64,000 nt of DNA from Haliotis asinina (GCF_037392515.1 NC_090291.1:28010001-28074000); one strand, 5' to 3'; counted from the stretch's first letter, positions 24,826 through 38,385 are shown. The notes: generated by a model from the letters alone, not told the origin. Numbers and translations: made by a program.

Positions 24826-26017
24826 TGTTAATGCACCATACAACTTTCATGAAGTCCGGGGCCAAGATTTTCGAAGCTCTTCTAGTGCTAACATTGTATG
24901 TGCCCTACATTAACTTACAACTATCTTAGTGCTAGGAGAGCTTAAAAAAATCTAGGCTCTGTCTTTCTCCTGATATATAGGTATGATTTGTAGTTGTTGC
25001 TGTTTGATATGATATGGCAGTAATTAGTGGTTTGATGTTCAAGATCAACCAACCATTGAACCAAAACTGCTTTCTCCTGTTTTCAGCAGTAAATTGGATC
25101 TAATTATGTTGTTAGGCAGTTTAATTGTTGACATAATGACAAGGCATTGGGAAGTTAACTAACTGGGCTTTATATGTTTGCCAGGTCTGATAATGTCAGC
25201 CACTCAATATCCCTTGGTACAAATATACATCAGTGACCTGGGGTTTTGATTCTTAAATTATCTATCTGAAGGTTTGACATTTTTAGATACTGCTCTATTG
25301 TGTCTTTCAGGTTAACATGTTTGTCACGAAAGTAATGGTAGTTGATTGCATATATTAGTTTTTCACCCTAATGACTTAACTGATGTTTCCAAATTATGGT
25401 TGCTACCAACAAGAATGTGATTCATAATTGATCAAATGTAGTTTTCATTGGTTGACATTTGGAACATGCTGACATCTTCTATGAAGTAATCGATTGAGCC
25501 CAGAATATGGAGACTGGTATGATCAATATCTCTATAGGTGATGATGGTTGCCATCAGCGCAGTGCAGAAGTAGGGCTCTGGAGTGTATTGTGGTGCATTA
25601 TTATCAGGTCAGCATAGTCAGGAAGCTTATAGACCTTGTGCTTTCAGGAACCATCATGCACGGTAAACAAACAGTGGAGCATTTGGCTAGCTGGGTTGTG
25701 GAGTTTTTGTTGTGGGAAATGTGTTGCCTCAACTCATTGAAGGCCACCGATTCCCCTCATGGGTATAGTGTTTGAAGTCAATATGTATGGTGGTTTAAAA
25801 AAATGCTGAAAGCATTCTTATACTCAGTCACTTTGTCAGTGTTGCAGTTGCTTCTGCACTTTCCTCCCACAGAGTTTACTCCTGTCATTTTCCTATGGAA
25901 CCTCTGTTCCAATACGGCCATATTTCCCGGTCATCATGAAATCCCCTTGCGACAACAGGAATTATCTCCCTTGTTACTTTCCAATCAGAACATGCGTTAA
26001 ATAGACTTAGCTCCAAT

Positions 26018-26153
26018 ATGGCGGCCACCATGGAGTTGGTTCATCAACATGTGAAGGAAAGTTTCAGTACTTCATGTTTAACTGAAAATCAGAAACTGGC
26101 AATAGAGAATGCAGGGATCAATTGCCACGATGTGATTGTAGAAACAAAAACTG
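26018..26153 (+). CDS. orphan open segment resembling the first exon of a helicase-like gene
   Basis: The ATG at 26018 begins MAATMELVHQHVKES; a second ATG at 26030 sits in a perfect CCACCATGG context. The segment ends VIVETKTG before GTAGTG at 26154. The phrase LTENQKLAIENAG...DVIVETKTG(SG) resembles the Q-region and Walker A start of RecQ- or DEAD-like helicases, and splitting it before the glycine-rich loop would be a normal intron position. No downstream exon with the rest of a helicase was found before 36 kb. It lies inside the PSKH1 intron on the same strand. It could be a nested gene start, a fragment copied from another gene, or chance. No function is assigned. Confidence 0.3.
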
Positions 26154-26714
26154 GTAGTGGCATGTTTTCCCGATGCATTCGGAAATTACCGAGATCTTGT
26201 GAATGATCATTCTTGAAGCAACGTCGCTGATTGCACAACTTAATCTGAATACCTCCAATCGCGAGTCTTGCAGTTGCACAGTCGCACGATATTAGAACAG
26301 AGGTTACGTAGGAAGATATGACACGAGTAATCTCTGTGGGAAGAGAATGTTGCTTCTGATGGACTACTTAAATTTTGATGTGGGTAATTGTGTGTATGTA
26401 GTGATTGGATTTAAATATGCTGTGATGAGAATCATTTTTGTGTATCATTGAAAGGAGTAAATACCTCTATGAACACGACCCAAAGTGGAGTGGTATACTT
26501 AAGATGTCTGCAGGATGTCAAAGTCAATTAGTACACACTTATGTTGTTTGTAGGAGTCAGTTGAAGTCAGTCAGTACTATATAACATCTCACACTTGATA
26601 TATGTTGTGTTTGGGATTACAAAGTGTAGTCCCAAATATATCATGTTACATTTGACCACTGTCTAAATGACATTGTAATGACAACATCTCTCACCCATAA
26701 AGAATTGGTCCCCT

Positions 26715-26915
26715 GTCTGTGGAAAGAGGTGACTGGGATTGGATGACCGGTCAGACTCGCTGACTTGGTTGACACGTGTCATTAGTTTCCAGTTGTGCAG
26801 ATCAATGCTTATGCTGTTGATCACTGGATTGTCTGGTCCAGACTCAACTTTTTCACAGACCGCTGCCATACAGCTGGAATATAGCTGAGTGTGGTTTCAG
26901 ACTAAACTCGGTCAC
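26715..26915 (+). repeat. SINE family A copy, 5' truncated
   Basis: CTGACTTGGTTGACACGTGTC, GATCACTGGATTGTCTGGTC, then CATACAGCTGGAATATAGCT. No ACTC tail remains. Confidence 0.85.
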
Positions 26916-27098
26916 TTCGAGGTGACTGGTGGGATCAAGTGGTAAGGCTGCCTTAGATGGTTGATGCATGTCATCATAAACCAATTGCACCAGTCAGTGC
27001 TCATGGTGTCAATCAGGGTTGTCTCCCATGACAGTTATTTAAAGACTGCCTTCTTGCCTAGAATATTGCTGACTGTTGCATTCAGTAACAAACTGGCA
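26916..27098 (+). repeat. second, more diverged SINE family A copy in tandem
   Basis: GAGGTGACTGGTGGGATCAAG, GATGCATGTCATCATAAACC, and GAATATTGCTGACTGTTGCATT, directly after the preceding copy. Confidence 0.7.
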
Positions 27099-27375
27099 AA
27101 GAAGTACAATATATATCTGAAACATGAAGATGTAATTGCCAATATCTGCTTGTTGGTAAACATCTAGTGTATGTAGATACTGTAGGTGGTTTTGTTACAG
27201 GAAAACGGACATGGAGTTATGATGGAATTTAGTGTTGTTCAGACTGGTTTCTGTGGCCATGAAGTGCCTACATCATTGACAGTAATCTTACTCACTCACT
27301 CCTATCTTTGACATTTAGGTTCATCAGTTCTTTACGTCAGTAAATCCTTGTAGAGAATATTGTTGTCAGTTTATA

Positions 27376-27475
27376 TTTATGACATACTTGTTTCTGGGCA
27401 AAGATTTGTTAACAGACTGTTGGACTTTATGACATACTTGTTTCTGGGCAAAGATTTGTTAACAGACTGTTGGAC
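27376..27475. repeat. perfect 50-bp tandem duplication
   Basis: 27376-27425 and 27426-27475 are identical, beginning TTTATGACATACTTG and ending GACTGTTGGAC. Confidence 0.97.
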
Positions 27476-30400
27476 TTCATGCAAACATGCTTACATATAC
27501 CAAATGTACATGAGTTATTCAAGATTAGGCTAAACAAAACAACATGATTTAAGGTTTTCCCTTGTGATGTCAAGATATTGTATTTTATGATAGGAGGGTT
27601 CTTTAATTTTTAAACCTGTTATGAACTGTTCTTCTGGTAGATTTGTGTTAACTGGCTCTCTTGGGACCTGCATGATACAGATAGCAGTGATGCTACTTGT
27701 TTGTTTCGGAGCCATTCATTCATGATTGCCATATTGTCAACTGTGTTCAGCTCTAGTGCTCATCATTTCTAGTTGAAAATGTACAGAACAGCAAAAGAAA
27801 CCCAACTTTTTTTGGTAAAGTTTTTATTTAGATCACATAAACATGCATGCTTACCTTTATGAAATTGCATGTTTTCAAAACTTGCATTTCTTTTGTTGTT
27901 CAGTGCAGACAGAGGTAACCTGCCCACTTTGATTTTCCCTCTGATATTGAAAGAAGAGTGGTTAAAGGTTAGCCCCAATACTTCAGTATTTGTAAAGGAA
28001 GACATGAAAGCATCAATACTGAGATTCAGTGATGTCAAGGGAAGAATGGTCCAAATATAGCCTCACTAACCTGAGGGGGTGGCTTAAGACTTCCGTAAAA
28101 AATAACCCAGTGACTTTCATAAAAAAAAAAAGTTTTTAATTAGTAGTTCATCATTCTGCCCTGTGAACAGACACCTGTCTACATCCATTGTTCTGATCTA
28201 TTGCATTTACTGAAGCAGTTATGAAGCCTGTACATTTGGTATTAAAAATTTCATATTATGTAAGCCCTTGTTCAATAAAACCAGTTGTTCAACATAAGAC
28301 CGGTGACTTGACTGAGTAGGTTTAGTGTGCAGACAGTGTAGTACACTAAGGATACCTTTGTCACTGCAGAAAATCGTTTTAGAATATTCATGATTAACTG
28401 GTTTTGTAGCATTGATCACTCAATGGGCCGACTTTGGCAGTATTTTCGTCCTTGACAGTATTGTTGATCTCTGTAAACAGGAGCAATTGTGGATGTAGTT
28501 TGTAATTAAAGGTCCTGTTACAGTACTTTGCTGGAAAATGGCAGTGCATATTTTCTATGTGGGATGTACTTGTTTTTGCTTTCTTGAAATTCATTCAAAA
28601 GAAAGTTTGGTGTACATTCAGCAATTGTACAGTAAATTATTTCCCTGTCAGCGAAAATTGTAGTGCCATTTGCAGAGTTCTTATTGGAATAAAAAAAAAT
28701 GCAAAGCACCTCAAATAACCTGAGGTGTGGACCAGTAACCGATGCCTGCCATTGTGCATATCACGTTTTGTTGGAATCGTTGAACAATGCATTCTTTTTC
28801 TAATCATTCTCAAAAGAGCAGCACCACAGACAACTGATACTGAACTCATACCATATGTTCTTCAAACCTTAATGTTGATGTTTCCTTTGAAAGTAAGTCT
28901 ATGGAAGGCCACCGATGACTGGCATGCAGCAAAGCTTGCAGAACAAAGATCAGTAATAGTATGGAAGCCTGTGAGGGACATGTTTCCTCACATCCTTTAA
29001 TATGACCACATGGTTCTGATTTGGTATTCCAGGATGTGTTGAAATGCAGAGGAATGGGACATCTCTTAGCATGTTGAGCTATTCTTGCCAAGATAATGTA
29101 GCAGTATGCTTTACTTGTGGTTTTTATCTGCTCACAATTTAAAACATAAACATAGGATATATAGCTATGGTTTAGCTGAAAGAAAAGTTTAAGTGAGCGG
29201 GCCATCTCTTACACTTTGACTGAATACATGGGAAGGTGTGTTTGAGATCCTCTCAACCTTGCACAGAGAATTCTAAGATGGCTGCAACCTCAGACATATT
29301 GCAAGTGATTTTTACCATTGATGGAGCTACGTTCATCAAGTGCACATGTCCTTAAGTCATTATTGTACCTGCCTACCTACCTGTGGTTCTCTTATTTTCC
29401 CCAAATACACCATTTGTCCAGGTTTGTTTGCACCATTTTCTTGTTGACAGGTGTCACCAGTGGTAAACGGCAAAGGCAAACATCTTTCATCCTGAATCAA
29501 ACTGATACATAAGTTTGAGAAACATATCAGAGAAAAATATAAAGCTCATTCCTTCAACATGCTAAGTTACTGCCACACTCCCCACCTGTAATTATTTGAC
29601 ACCTATGCTGCTGAAATGTTGTTTTTGTGCCATTTGTTGCATTGAATTAAAATTTTCTTGAGCTGTCTCTCAAAGTTACAGTATGACGTGCCAGCCAGAG
29701 AGAACATTCCAACCAACTTCCAGTAACTTTATGAGAGTTATTGACTCAAAGTTTAAATGGCCTTTTGGCATTTTGAAGTTCCTTACGCGAGGACAAGCTG
29801 TCTTTTTTCTTTCAGAGCCGACTCCAAAAACTTGTTAAAGATATTTTTCAGAACTTTCCATGCTTACTGAATAAGGTATCATGATGCCCTTTGGTATTCA
29901 TAATTTTGTACTTAGATATTTTGGGTGTTTCCAGGGAAACAAAAGCAGCTCTCATGTAATCATTTATCCAAATGCCAAGTATTATATTATTTTGTAAGAA
30001 ATTCCTCAACAGCATGGCTTATACACAATTTAATTGTCCTCACTGACAAGTGCAAAGTTGGATTGTATTTTCAGAAGGTCAGATGAGTATATTTTTCCAC
30101 TTTAGATGCCCTTGGAGCATTACATTGAAGGATACGGGCCTCTATTAATTTGAAACTGAGGGAATCTCAAGCTCCAATCATAACCCAGTTTTATCACATG
30201 TTTAAAAATTTTAAAACCTGGCTTGAAGTATATTGTGTGTCAGTATTTTTTGACAAGAAGTCTTCAACAACTTCAAGTAGATTTTGACAATTGCCCGAGG
30301 GTCTTTGTTTGTAACATAAGCACCTGGTATTATGTATATATTATACTCCTGCTGGGCATGTGATATTTTTGTCCAAACGTTTTGATTAGTGCCAAAAATG

Positions 30401-30688
30401 ACGAATTTAACATTTCTTCTTATACTGTTGAAGGTGGAACTATTGCAAACACTTCAGACATTACATCATGAATGAGATGCAGTTCAACTGTAAATACTTA
30501 TCTTAGACTGGTCACACATAGCCTTTCTGTAACCAAGAACAGCTGCAAAATTATTGAAATAGAACATTGCAAGTACTAACATACAATGACATGAGCAGAA
30601 ATTCCATATTTTTAATGTTTTCTATGTTTATACTATAAGTGTGCTTTATGAGTCTACATGACTTACTCATTCTCCACTAACTGCTGAT

Positions 30689-30942
30689 GACCCATGAAGT
30701 TCCGGGGTAGAATAGGCCTTCCCATGCTTGCCATAAAATGCAACTATGCTTGTCATAAAAAACAACAGACGTGATTAGGTGGTCAGACTTGCTGATTTGG
30801 TTGACACATGTCACTGGTTCCCAGTTGCACAGATCAGTGTTCATGCTGGATCACTGGATTGTCTGGTCCAGACTTGATTATTTACTCACCGCCACCATAT
30901 AGCTGGAATATTGCTGAGTGTGTTGTAACACTGAACACACTA
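30689..30942 (+). repeat. SINE family A copy
   Basis: GACCCATGAAGTTCCGGGGTA through CCATGCTTGCCATAAAATGC to GCTGGAATATTGCTGAGTGT. The tail is lost. Confidence 0.88.
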
Positions 30943-31194
30943 ACTGTTGAGGCATCATGTGCTTTCATAGGCAATTCTTAGGTAGTAATATCAAACTGTT
31001 TGAAAGAATAGTACATGTGCATTCAAACTTGCAGGTATGGTCAAATTTTCATTCATTGCATTAAAAAATAAATATGTGAAATGTCCTATTTTGCTGTACT
31101 TTGTAGATAGGTATTCATTAGAATATATGTATGTTTTTATCATAACCATTTTGTGGTCATGACATGGCTGAAATGCTACCAGTGTGACCTAAAA

Positions 31195-31421
31195 TCTCAA
31201 ATCACTCTCACTCACTCACATGTCAAACACTGCCAATGTGACTTGGAATACCAACACTGCCAATGTATTTTAAAATCCCAACTCACTCACATGTCAAACA
31301 CACTCAATGTGACTTAAAATCCCAACTCACATGTCAGACAAACTCAGTGTGTCAAACACTGCCAGTATGACTTAAAATCTCACCTAATTCACTCTCTCTC
31401 ATCTCTAACACTGCCAATGTG
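31195..31421. repeat. tandem degenerate repeats built from a SINE 3' end
   Basis: Several copies of ACACTGCCAATGTGACTTAAAAT and CCCAACTCACTCACATGTCAAAC arranged head to tail. They look like amplification of the 3' tail of a family A or B SINE. Confidence 0.7.
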
Positions 31422-31716
31422 TCCTAGAATACTCGACCCGTGAAGGTCCCGGGGTAGAATAGGCCTTCAGCAACCCATGCTTGCCATAAAAGGTGACTAT
31501 GCTTGTCGTAAGAGGCGACTACCGGGATCGGGTGGTCAGACTAGCTGACTTGGTTTACACATGTCATCGGTTCCCCATTGTGCAGATCGATGCTCATGTT
31601 GTTGTTCACTGTATTGTCTGGTCCAGACTCGATTCTTTACAGACCGTCGCCATATAGCTCTAATATTGCTAAGTGCGACATAAAACTAAACTCACTCACT
31701 CACTCCTAGAATACTC
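31422..31716 (+). mobile_element. full-length SINE family A with 13-bp target-site duplication
   Basis: The body at 31435-31703 starts GACCCGTGAAGGTCCCGGGG and ends in ACTC repeats. TCCTAGAATACTC occurs at 31422-31434 and 31704-31716. The target was the tail-derived repeat just described. Confidence 0.93.
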
Positions 31717-34034
31717 ACTCACTCACTCACTCACTCACTGGTTGTTACAGTATTAAATGTTAACAAGGCATACAGTTATACTTCTATGTTCCTTATTCAG
31801 CAGTAATTGTTGGAAATAGGCAGAATTGTAATGTGCTACCATCAATGGTCCTTGCAGATGAAACATCTCCAACAAGTGCAATGTGTATAATCACACTGAA
31901 CAGATACCAAGAAATAATCATTAATTATCACAGCAATTACTAATCCTTCAGCATTCTTTTAGAGAGAAACACGCTTTCAATTAAACATATTGATTGTGTA
32001 TGTAACATTTCCATGGGTGCCACTTTTCACTTACATGTTGAGTGTTGTTTCTAAACAGATTTTCGTCGTTGTTCACATCAACATATACATATGGGACAGA
32101 GCCCTTACAATGGCCATTATAACAAACAGCTAGAAGAAAATGAATTATTAAATGTGTCAATTCATAGCATGGCACTTTACTGGATATTTCTGTGCAGTGT
32201 AGGAGTAGTGCCAAGGATTTGAAGGCTGACGGTTTGATTATCATTATTCTTGCAGCCTGAATCAAATGGATGAAGGGCTGAATATCATGGTATGCCCTTT
32301 AAACAATGGAAAGATCGATATTTTGGCTGTTTTGAGAAGTGCATCAATGTATAAATCATGTTTTGGTTTTTTGTTTACCATGCTGATCCTCAATGTTCCA
32401 GATAAATGACAACTGCCTGTACATCATTAACAACTGATATCAAAATTTGAGATATGTTGAGGCAAACTAACGCATGATCATGCCATTATGTCAGTTTGCA
32501 TTCAGCCTAGCTGAACACATGTTGATGGTTTGGTACAGTGAGAGAAATTCTTATCAAAACTCTTATCCAAACATGAAACTTTATGGATAACAACTGGTTT
32601 ATTATTTGTTATCTTTATGAGGAAGTTGTCCCACATAAAGTTACTTCTCCTAGCTCTGAAGATTTGTGTATGTCAGTGAAGAAACTATTCAAATCATTCA
32701 TTAAGGCTTGACATAAAGTCAAAGAACAACAAATTTACATTCATGAAAAAAAACCAAACATTGATGTAGTCATTAATTCTTGCACATTGATATTTCACAA
32801 ATGGTATTGCTCATTTATTTGTGCTGCCACTGTTAAAAAGTTGAAACATACAGCTAAACTTTCATCCAAGTAGCTAGACAAGGAGATGGTCACTGATTAG
32901 TCAAGTGAATAGAAATCCTCTGTTCATGTTTCGAAACAGGGAGATGTGAATCATCACGTAGACTAACCATAGACATTTCCATCTGATAGCAACAGTATTC
33001 TTTAGGGGAGGAATTAGTCAGTCTGGCTCTTCCATTCACTCCCCACCATCTTTAACTTCATGCTGTTCCATTCACCACCCTCCTTCTGGATGCTAGAGGA
33101 GATTCACACTGTAACAAAACACCACTTTGTGGCACATTGTACTACAATGTAGACTTTGACCCCAATGGCAGCCATCTTGAAACACAACCTGCAGGTTGAT
33201 CTGAGCTGGCTTCTGATGTTCTAGGCAAGCCGTGGGGCTAGTTCCTGTATGAGGGGGCTTCAACATTCCCATCATCCCTGCCCAAACAAGAAAAAGTTCA
33301 CCCCTCCCTCATATTTTTCTGGTACCCCTCCCATTGTATGAGGTGAGCGGAAATGGTTTAACATGATGATGAATCTGTAGGAGATTGGGGATTGTGTGAT
33401 TAGGGCTAGTTGTCTGAGAATAAAGACAGTTCCCTCTGAGACTGGCATGCGCTGTAGGGGGATGGGTGATAAGAACAAGTGGCTAACAAGAGGCTGCTTA
33501 TTGCAGCCTGTCTTCCTCACTCCCAGACTTACTGTACTGGGCTTTCTAGGTCACAGCTTGTATTATTTTGGTAGGAAAGCTGCTGACAGTTCCTGGCTTT
33601 TCATTGTAAATGTTTAGAGGATGGGTGAGGGCAGAACTTCCCTGTTGTGTAACACAGGCATAAGAAATGTGCTGTTTCAGTCATGCGTCTAGTTGTCTAA
33701 CATATGGTAGTACATAAAAAGTGAAGCCTCTTGTCATATTTGTACAGGTGTCACAATTAAGGAAAGGGAAGAATGATTCTAATTTTGTAACTGTTGGAGA
33801 TAGCAGATGTTGACTGTTGGATAGTGACAGGAAGGAAGTGCTGTAGGGACTTAAACTGTGGATAAGCTCTTTAAAGGTGTGGAGTATTGTAAGGGTGTTT
33901 CTACTTTACATTGATCACTTTTGCAATGAAATAGAGCTGAGATACTCCATTGAAAACCCATGCCAGACGGTAGGTTGGAAGCAGGGTATGCAGACACTAT
34001 GCAGAATATTCAGTTGGTGCATAATGAAACATAA

Positions 34035-34232
34035 CAGGATGGTGAGTAGGTAGTACAATGACACAGGATGGCGGGTTGGTAGGACAGTGACACAGGATGG
34101 TGGGTTGGTAGTACAATGACAGAGGACGTTGGGTAGGTAGTACAATGACACAGGATGGATTGGTAGTACAATGACACAGGATGGTGGGTACGTAGTACAA
34201 TGACACAGGATGAAGGGTTGGTAGTACAATTG
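34035..34232. repeat. 29-bp minisatellite, about 7 copies
   Basis: CAGGATGGTGGGTTGGTAGT then ACAATGACA units start at 34035, 34064, 34093, 34122, 34151, 34177 and 34206. Minus-strand open frames over it are artefacts. Confidence 0.94.
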
Positions 34233-36228
34233 ATCTTCCTAATGTTTTCATTTTTTTTAAATATTCACTCACTCAAAAAGGCATGCATTTGGAGAATGAG
34301 AACAGTAAAGAGAACCAAAGTTGATAAACCTTGATATTTTGTATGATTTTTTATAAAACCAACTGTGTGCCACTTCCATCCATGCATGATGTAGATTTTG
34401 AGCATATATTTGAACAGAAGGTGATATGGAGGACATGGTTGTATTGTTCATTGTTGCATGAGAATGTATGAACAGTATGTCTTTGTCTCCAGTGCAGTAC
34501 TAATGTCCACAGCCAATGCGACAGTTCAGTCAGAACATTGTGATGCTATATGCCAGAGGTTGGATGATTATTGTGTGTGCTTTCCATTTGATGCTGTATT
34601 TATTTTATGCCTTACATCTGTGTGGTAGTTGAAATGTTGAGTTGAGTTGCAGTCTACATGTAAGCTTACATTCAGGTCTGTTGCATAACTTACCCATCAG
34701 CTGTTTAGAGTTATTGAAGGCAGATGAAATTAGTCACAAATGAAAACACTGATTGCAAAGCTTTCATTTCACACCGGGCACTGATCACATCCAAACCTGC
34801 ACTCAGTTTAGCACTAGCATGTGTAACACAATCACTCATTTGCACAGAGCACTAGAAGTGAGGTTTAACAAGAGCTATAATAGGAAATAAGTCATGAGCA
34901 TTTTGTACTGAGTAAAACATATTCCGTTTCTTTTGTTCTTCAAAAACATGTGATGATAGAGTGAAATAGACTATAGAATGGGTTTCCTTCCTACTGTTGT
35001 GAGCCAAGTCCCTGGTGCCAACTGTTTCCCCCCCCTCGCAGCTTCACCACCCCTGACTGCAGTAGGCAGCAGTGTCTGCAAATACAACACAGAGTGGAAG
35101 GAAACTTCAGGCTGACTGCCACTGTCAGTTTGGGTCTGGTCCTGACTTAATGTTTGAGGTATTGCATGTTGTGGAAGAGCAGGCGCTGTGAAGCAGGGTC
35201 AGCCCAGTTACACCAACATATGATGGCATCTCGAGAGTGAATAATTGCTCCTAACCCACACTGATCTATTCCTGTGGAGAGTCAGAACTAAAATACTCTT
35301 GTTTTCTTTTCCCCATTCACAAGCTGAGGTATAGTCTGTTTCATGCATTGGGGGCAGGTGGGTCTTGTCTCCTTGGTCTGCCTTGTTCATAGCACCTCAC
35401 CAACTGAAAGCTGGATTATCCCTCACATAATTTCCTCCACTTTATTAGTGCATGTATTTTGATATTGTTCAATACATATCAATTAGCAATGATTTAGGCA
35501 GTTGGTTTCTCGAAGTTTTGTACACTTTCATTTGGAACATGCATTGTCGAGGTTCATACTGGAAAGGATTATTGTTGGAAAGTGTGTTTATATTGTATTT
35601 TGTACAAGGTAATATATAAATGCTGTAAAGACTACAGCTGTGTGCTTTTGATCATAGAAGAGAGAGGAACCCTTTAGTCAGGTTTAACCTGCTTCCTTTG
35701 TCAACTTCGGCCCACCATGCTTGCTTCATTGCCTGGGTTGGATCTTTTGGATATATCTTACAGTGGAGTGGGTGACAAATGTTTAATTTACTATGACGTG
35801 GAGGCAAAGTAAGCTCATGTCAGTCTGTGTCCTTCCCAAACTCAAGGACTGGACTTGGCGTACATGTTAGCATTACTTTCTGCATGTATTTGATAATTTT
35901 TTTTTTGGCTTTTGATAACACTGCTCAGACAGCATGTGGCAGGGAAAGCTGACCAGAACTGTTCATAAGGGATAATCTAAATGACAAAGAAACTAGGTTT
36001 CTCTACATTCAAGACTCTTTAACACATTTCATCATGAGCATGTTATATTTTTAATGTATTCTCTTGGACCATGGCATTTTCACGGAACCAATCTACCCAA
36101 TTTTCTTGGTTTTATGTGAGGACATTTTGGATATATTATTACTTTACATGAATGGTCTGGCTCTGCATTTGAGTGATAAGAAGTCTTTCTGTATGCTGTA
36201 TTTGTAACTGGTGATTTTTGTGTTTCAG

Positions 36229-36609
36229 CATTGGAAGGATGTGTCTGCACTAGCCAAGGACTTCATCAGCAAGCTCTTGGTTCTGGATCCTGATACTCGG
36301 GGCACTTCGGCACAGTGCTTGAAACACCCATGGATCACAACACACGCTGCCTCATCAAGTAACAAGAATCTCCATCGCACAATTAGCCAAAACCTGTTGC
36401 ATCGTCAGTCCCTGCATGCCAATAGTACAAGTGCCAAATCGACAAAGTCCAACAAAAGTAATAAGTCCAACAAGTCGGCACGGTCACTTCGGTCTGACCA
36501 TCGCCGTGTGCAGCCAGAAGAGATTGATGAACTTCACAAAGATCCTGAAGTTCAGGCAGACATTGCGTCCATTGGCAGTCACCATAGCAACTACAGCCAT
36601 CGAACGTAA
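36229..36609 (+). CDS. PSKH1: PSKH1 coding exon 2 (kinase C-lobe end and C-terminal tail)
   Basis: Encodes residues 297-422 plus the TAA stop at 36607-36609. After the acceptor at 36227-36228 it reads HWKDVSALAKDFISKLL and DPDTRGTSAQCLKHPW, the last helices of the kinase fold with the conserved subdomain XI arginine (about R320). Then comes AASSSNKNLHRTISQNLL, very close to the vertebrate PSKH1 tail AASSSMKNLHRSISQNLL. A low-complexity Ser/Lys/Asn stretch (STKSNKSNKSNKS) parallels the Ser/Arg/Lys-rich tail of the human protein, and the last 30 residues are divergent. Phase 0 entry keeps the frame. The PSKH1 assignment is supported by both the kinase core and this tail. Confidence 0.95.
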   Translation, partial: HWKDVSALAKDFISKLLVLDPDTRGTSAQCLKHPWITTHAASSSNKNLHRTISQNLLHRQSLHANSTSAKSTKSNKSNKSNKSARSLRSDHRRVQPEEIDELHKDPEVQADIASIGSHHSNYSHRT

Positions 36610-38227
36610 CTCCAAGAATTGTCAGTTTCTTGACACTAAAGCTGGGTTATCAGTTTCATTGTTACCTGGCTGAACTTTGAATTGCCATCTCAGGAGTTGT
36701 GTATTTATCATGTGAAATGTGTACAGAATATTGACTTTTCCCAAAACCATCATGCTACAAGGATGCCTCTCTTGTGTGTGAGGACATTTGTCGGCAGCTT
36801 TTTAATGGCATGTTGTCAGGCAAGTAGCATGTGCCAGATGTGACTGGACAGTTGGCTGCAAGGGCAAAGATGTGATTGGTCAGTAGATGTGATATTGTAC
36901 AGAAAACCTGTAAACTGAGGTTGTTGATCTAAGTATTTCCCAGCATGGCATCCCTGATCGACTTTGAGCACACTAGGGATGCGGCTGGTAAAGGACTCAG
37001 GATGGAGTCAGTAGTGATGTTCCACTGTCGTCTGAGTTAGGTTGCGGGCCAGCCTCTTCTCCTCTGATTCCACTAATACAATGGTTTCCTTTCTCATAGG
37101 ATGTCAGCATGACCAGATTTAACTGATTATCATTTTGAAACTTCGTTATGATTTATCTCTTGTGAAAGGGAAAGATCATATAGAAGAATTCAAGTATGGA
37201 AGAGGTTTACCTTTGACAACAGTCTTGGATGGTATTAAAGATGCATGAATTATTAAGACTTCAAAAAAAAGGGGGTTATAAATGATGTTGAGTTTCGGTT
37301 GAATAAGTATACAGTTTTGAAAGAAATCGTAGTCCAGAAGGACGCAAGACACGAGACAAGTAAGCACTTTCGAGAAAGATGGACATTATGATGATTCATA
37401 CAGTTCGCAGTGTTGGCTGAAATCTCGTCTTTCCTTGTGGCGTATTGATACCACAATATTGACACTTTTACTACTTGTGAAACTGTATGTCAAAGACTCT
37501 TTCAAGGCCTTGTGATATGAAATAATCTCTGTACATGAGATACACAACCAGGTGATACAAGACATCTTTGAATACTCACATTTTCCTGTAGATGATTGCT
37601 TTGAACATGCTCATGAGCAATAAGCTTTAAAAATGTACTGCTTTCCTGAAACCATATTTACTTGTTGAGTGATGTCTGATAAGTAATGCTTCACTGAAGG
37701 AAAGAGTTTTTGATGTTTTGGTTTTAGTCCAAAAGGTACATTATTTTGTTTGCATGTTATTACAAAGCTAAATCTTTTTCTCTTGAAATTTGAATACACA
37801 GCTGAAATTGATATCCATCCACATTTATGTAAAGTTATGTTAGGACCTTGTTATCTTGATCTGAAGTAATAGCAGATATTGGAACAGTTATCTGCACGAA
37901 ATCTGTTGGCTGATCTGATTGGTTATTGTGTACATTTTGCCCTGCTCATGTGACCTTTTCAAACATGCGTGCCACTACATCTGTGTACTATATTGTCTTA
38001 TTCATCAGCACCATCTTTGTTTAATGTGATCCATTTCTACCTCTTGTATGGTATTAATGTATATATCATGTATGTCAGTAGAGCAAATTATCTCATATCA
38101 GCTCTGTAAAAACTGTAATTGGTCCCTTAGTTCATGAATACGTGTTTGATGCCGTACTCAAGAAGGAAATCGATGTATGGGTAGCTTCAGTCGTCATCAC
38201 TGGTTTGCTTCATTCTGTGACACAGGG

Positions 38228-38385
38228 CAGTGGGGTAGCCTAGTGGTTAAAGCTTGCCATGCCACTGGCCAGGGTTTCATTTCCCGCATGGATACAATGT
38301 GTGAAGCCCATTTCTGGTGTCCCCTGCCATGATGTTGCTGGAATATTGCTAAACGCTGAATGAACCATGCTCACTCACTCTTTCT
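38228..38385 (+). repeat. SINE family B copy with A box
   Basis: A box TAGCCTAGTGG at 38236-38246, a degenerate B box, then AATGTGTGAAGCCCATTTCTG, TTGCTGGAATATTGCTAAACG and an ACTC tail. Confidence 0.9.

Larger units (their letters stand above)
20166..36228 (+). other. PSKH1: single 16-kb PSKH1 intron
   Basis: GT at 20166 and AG at 36227-36228 (TTTTTGTGTTTCAG) join YVGE to HWKDVSALAKDF in frame, matching the uninterrupted vertebrate sequence in kinase subdomains IX to XI. The intron holds SINEs, two minisatellites, a 50-bp tandem duplication and one orphan open segment at 26018. Between those (20200-23960, 27500-30680, 31750-34030 and 34240-36200) I see only AT-rich sequence without coding signal. 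Confidence 0.9.

Noticed and set aside
25981..25985. CCAAT box for the orphan start at 26018
   Set aside because: It is only 33 bp from the ATG, too close to act as a typical promoter element for that start.
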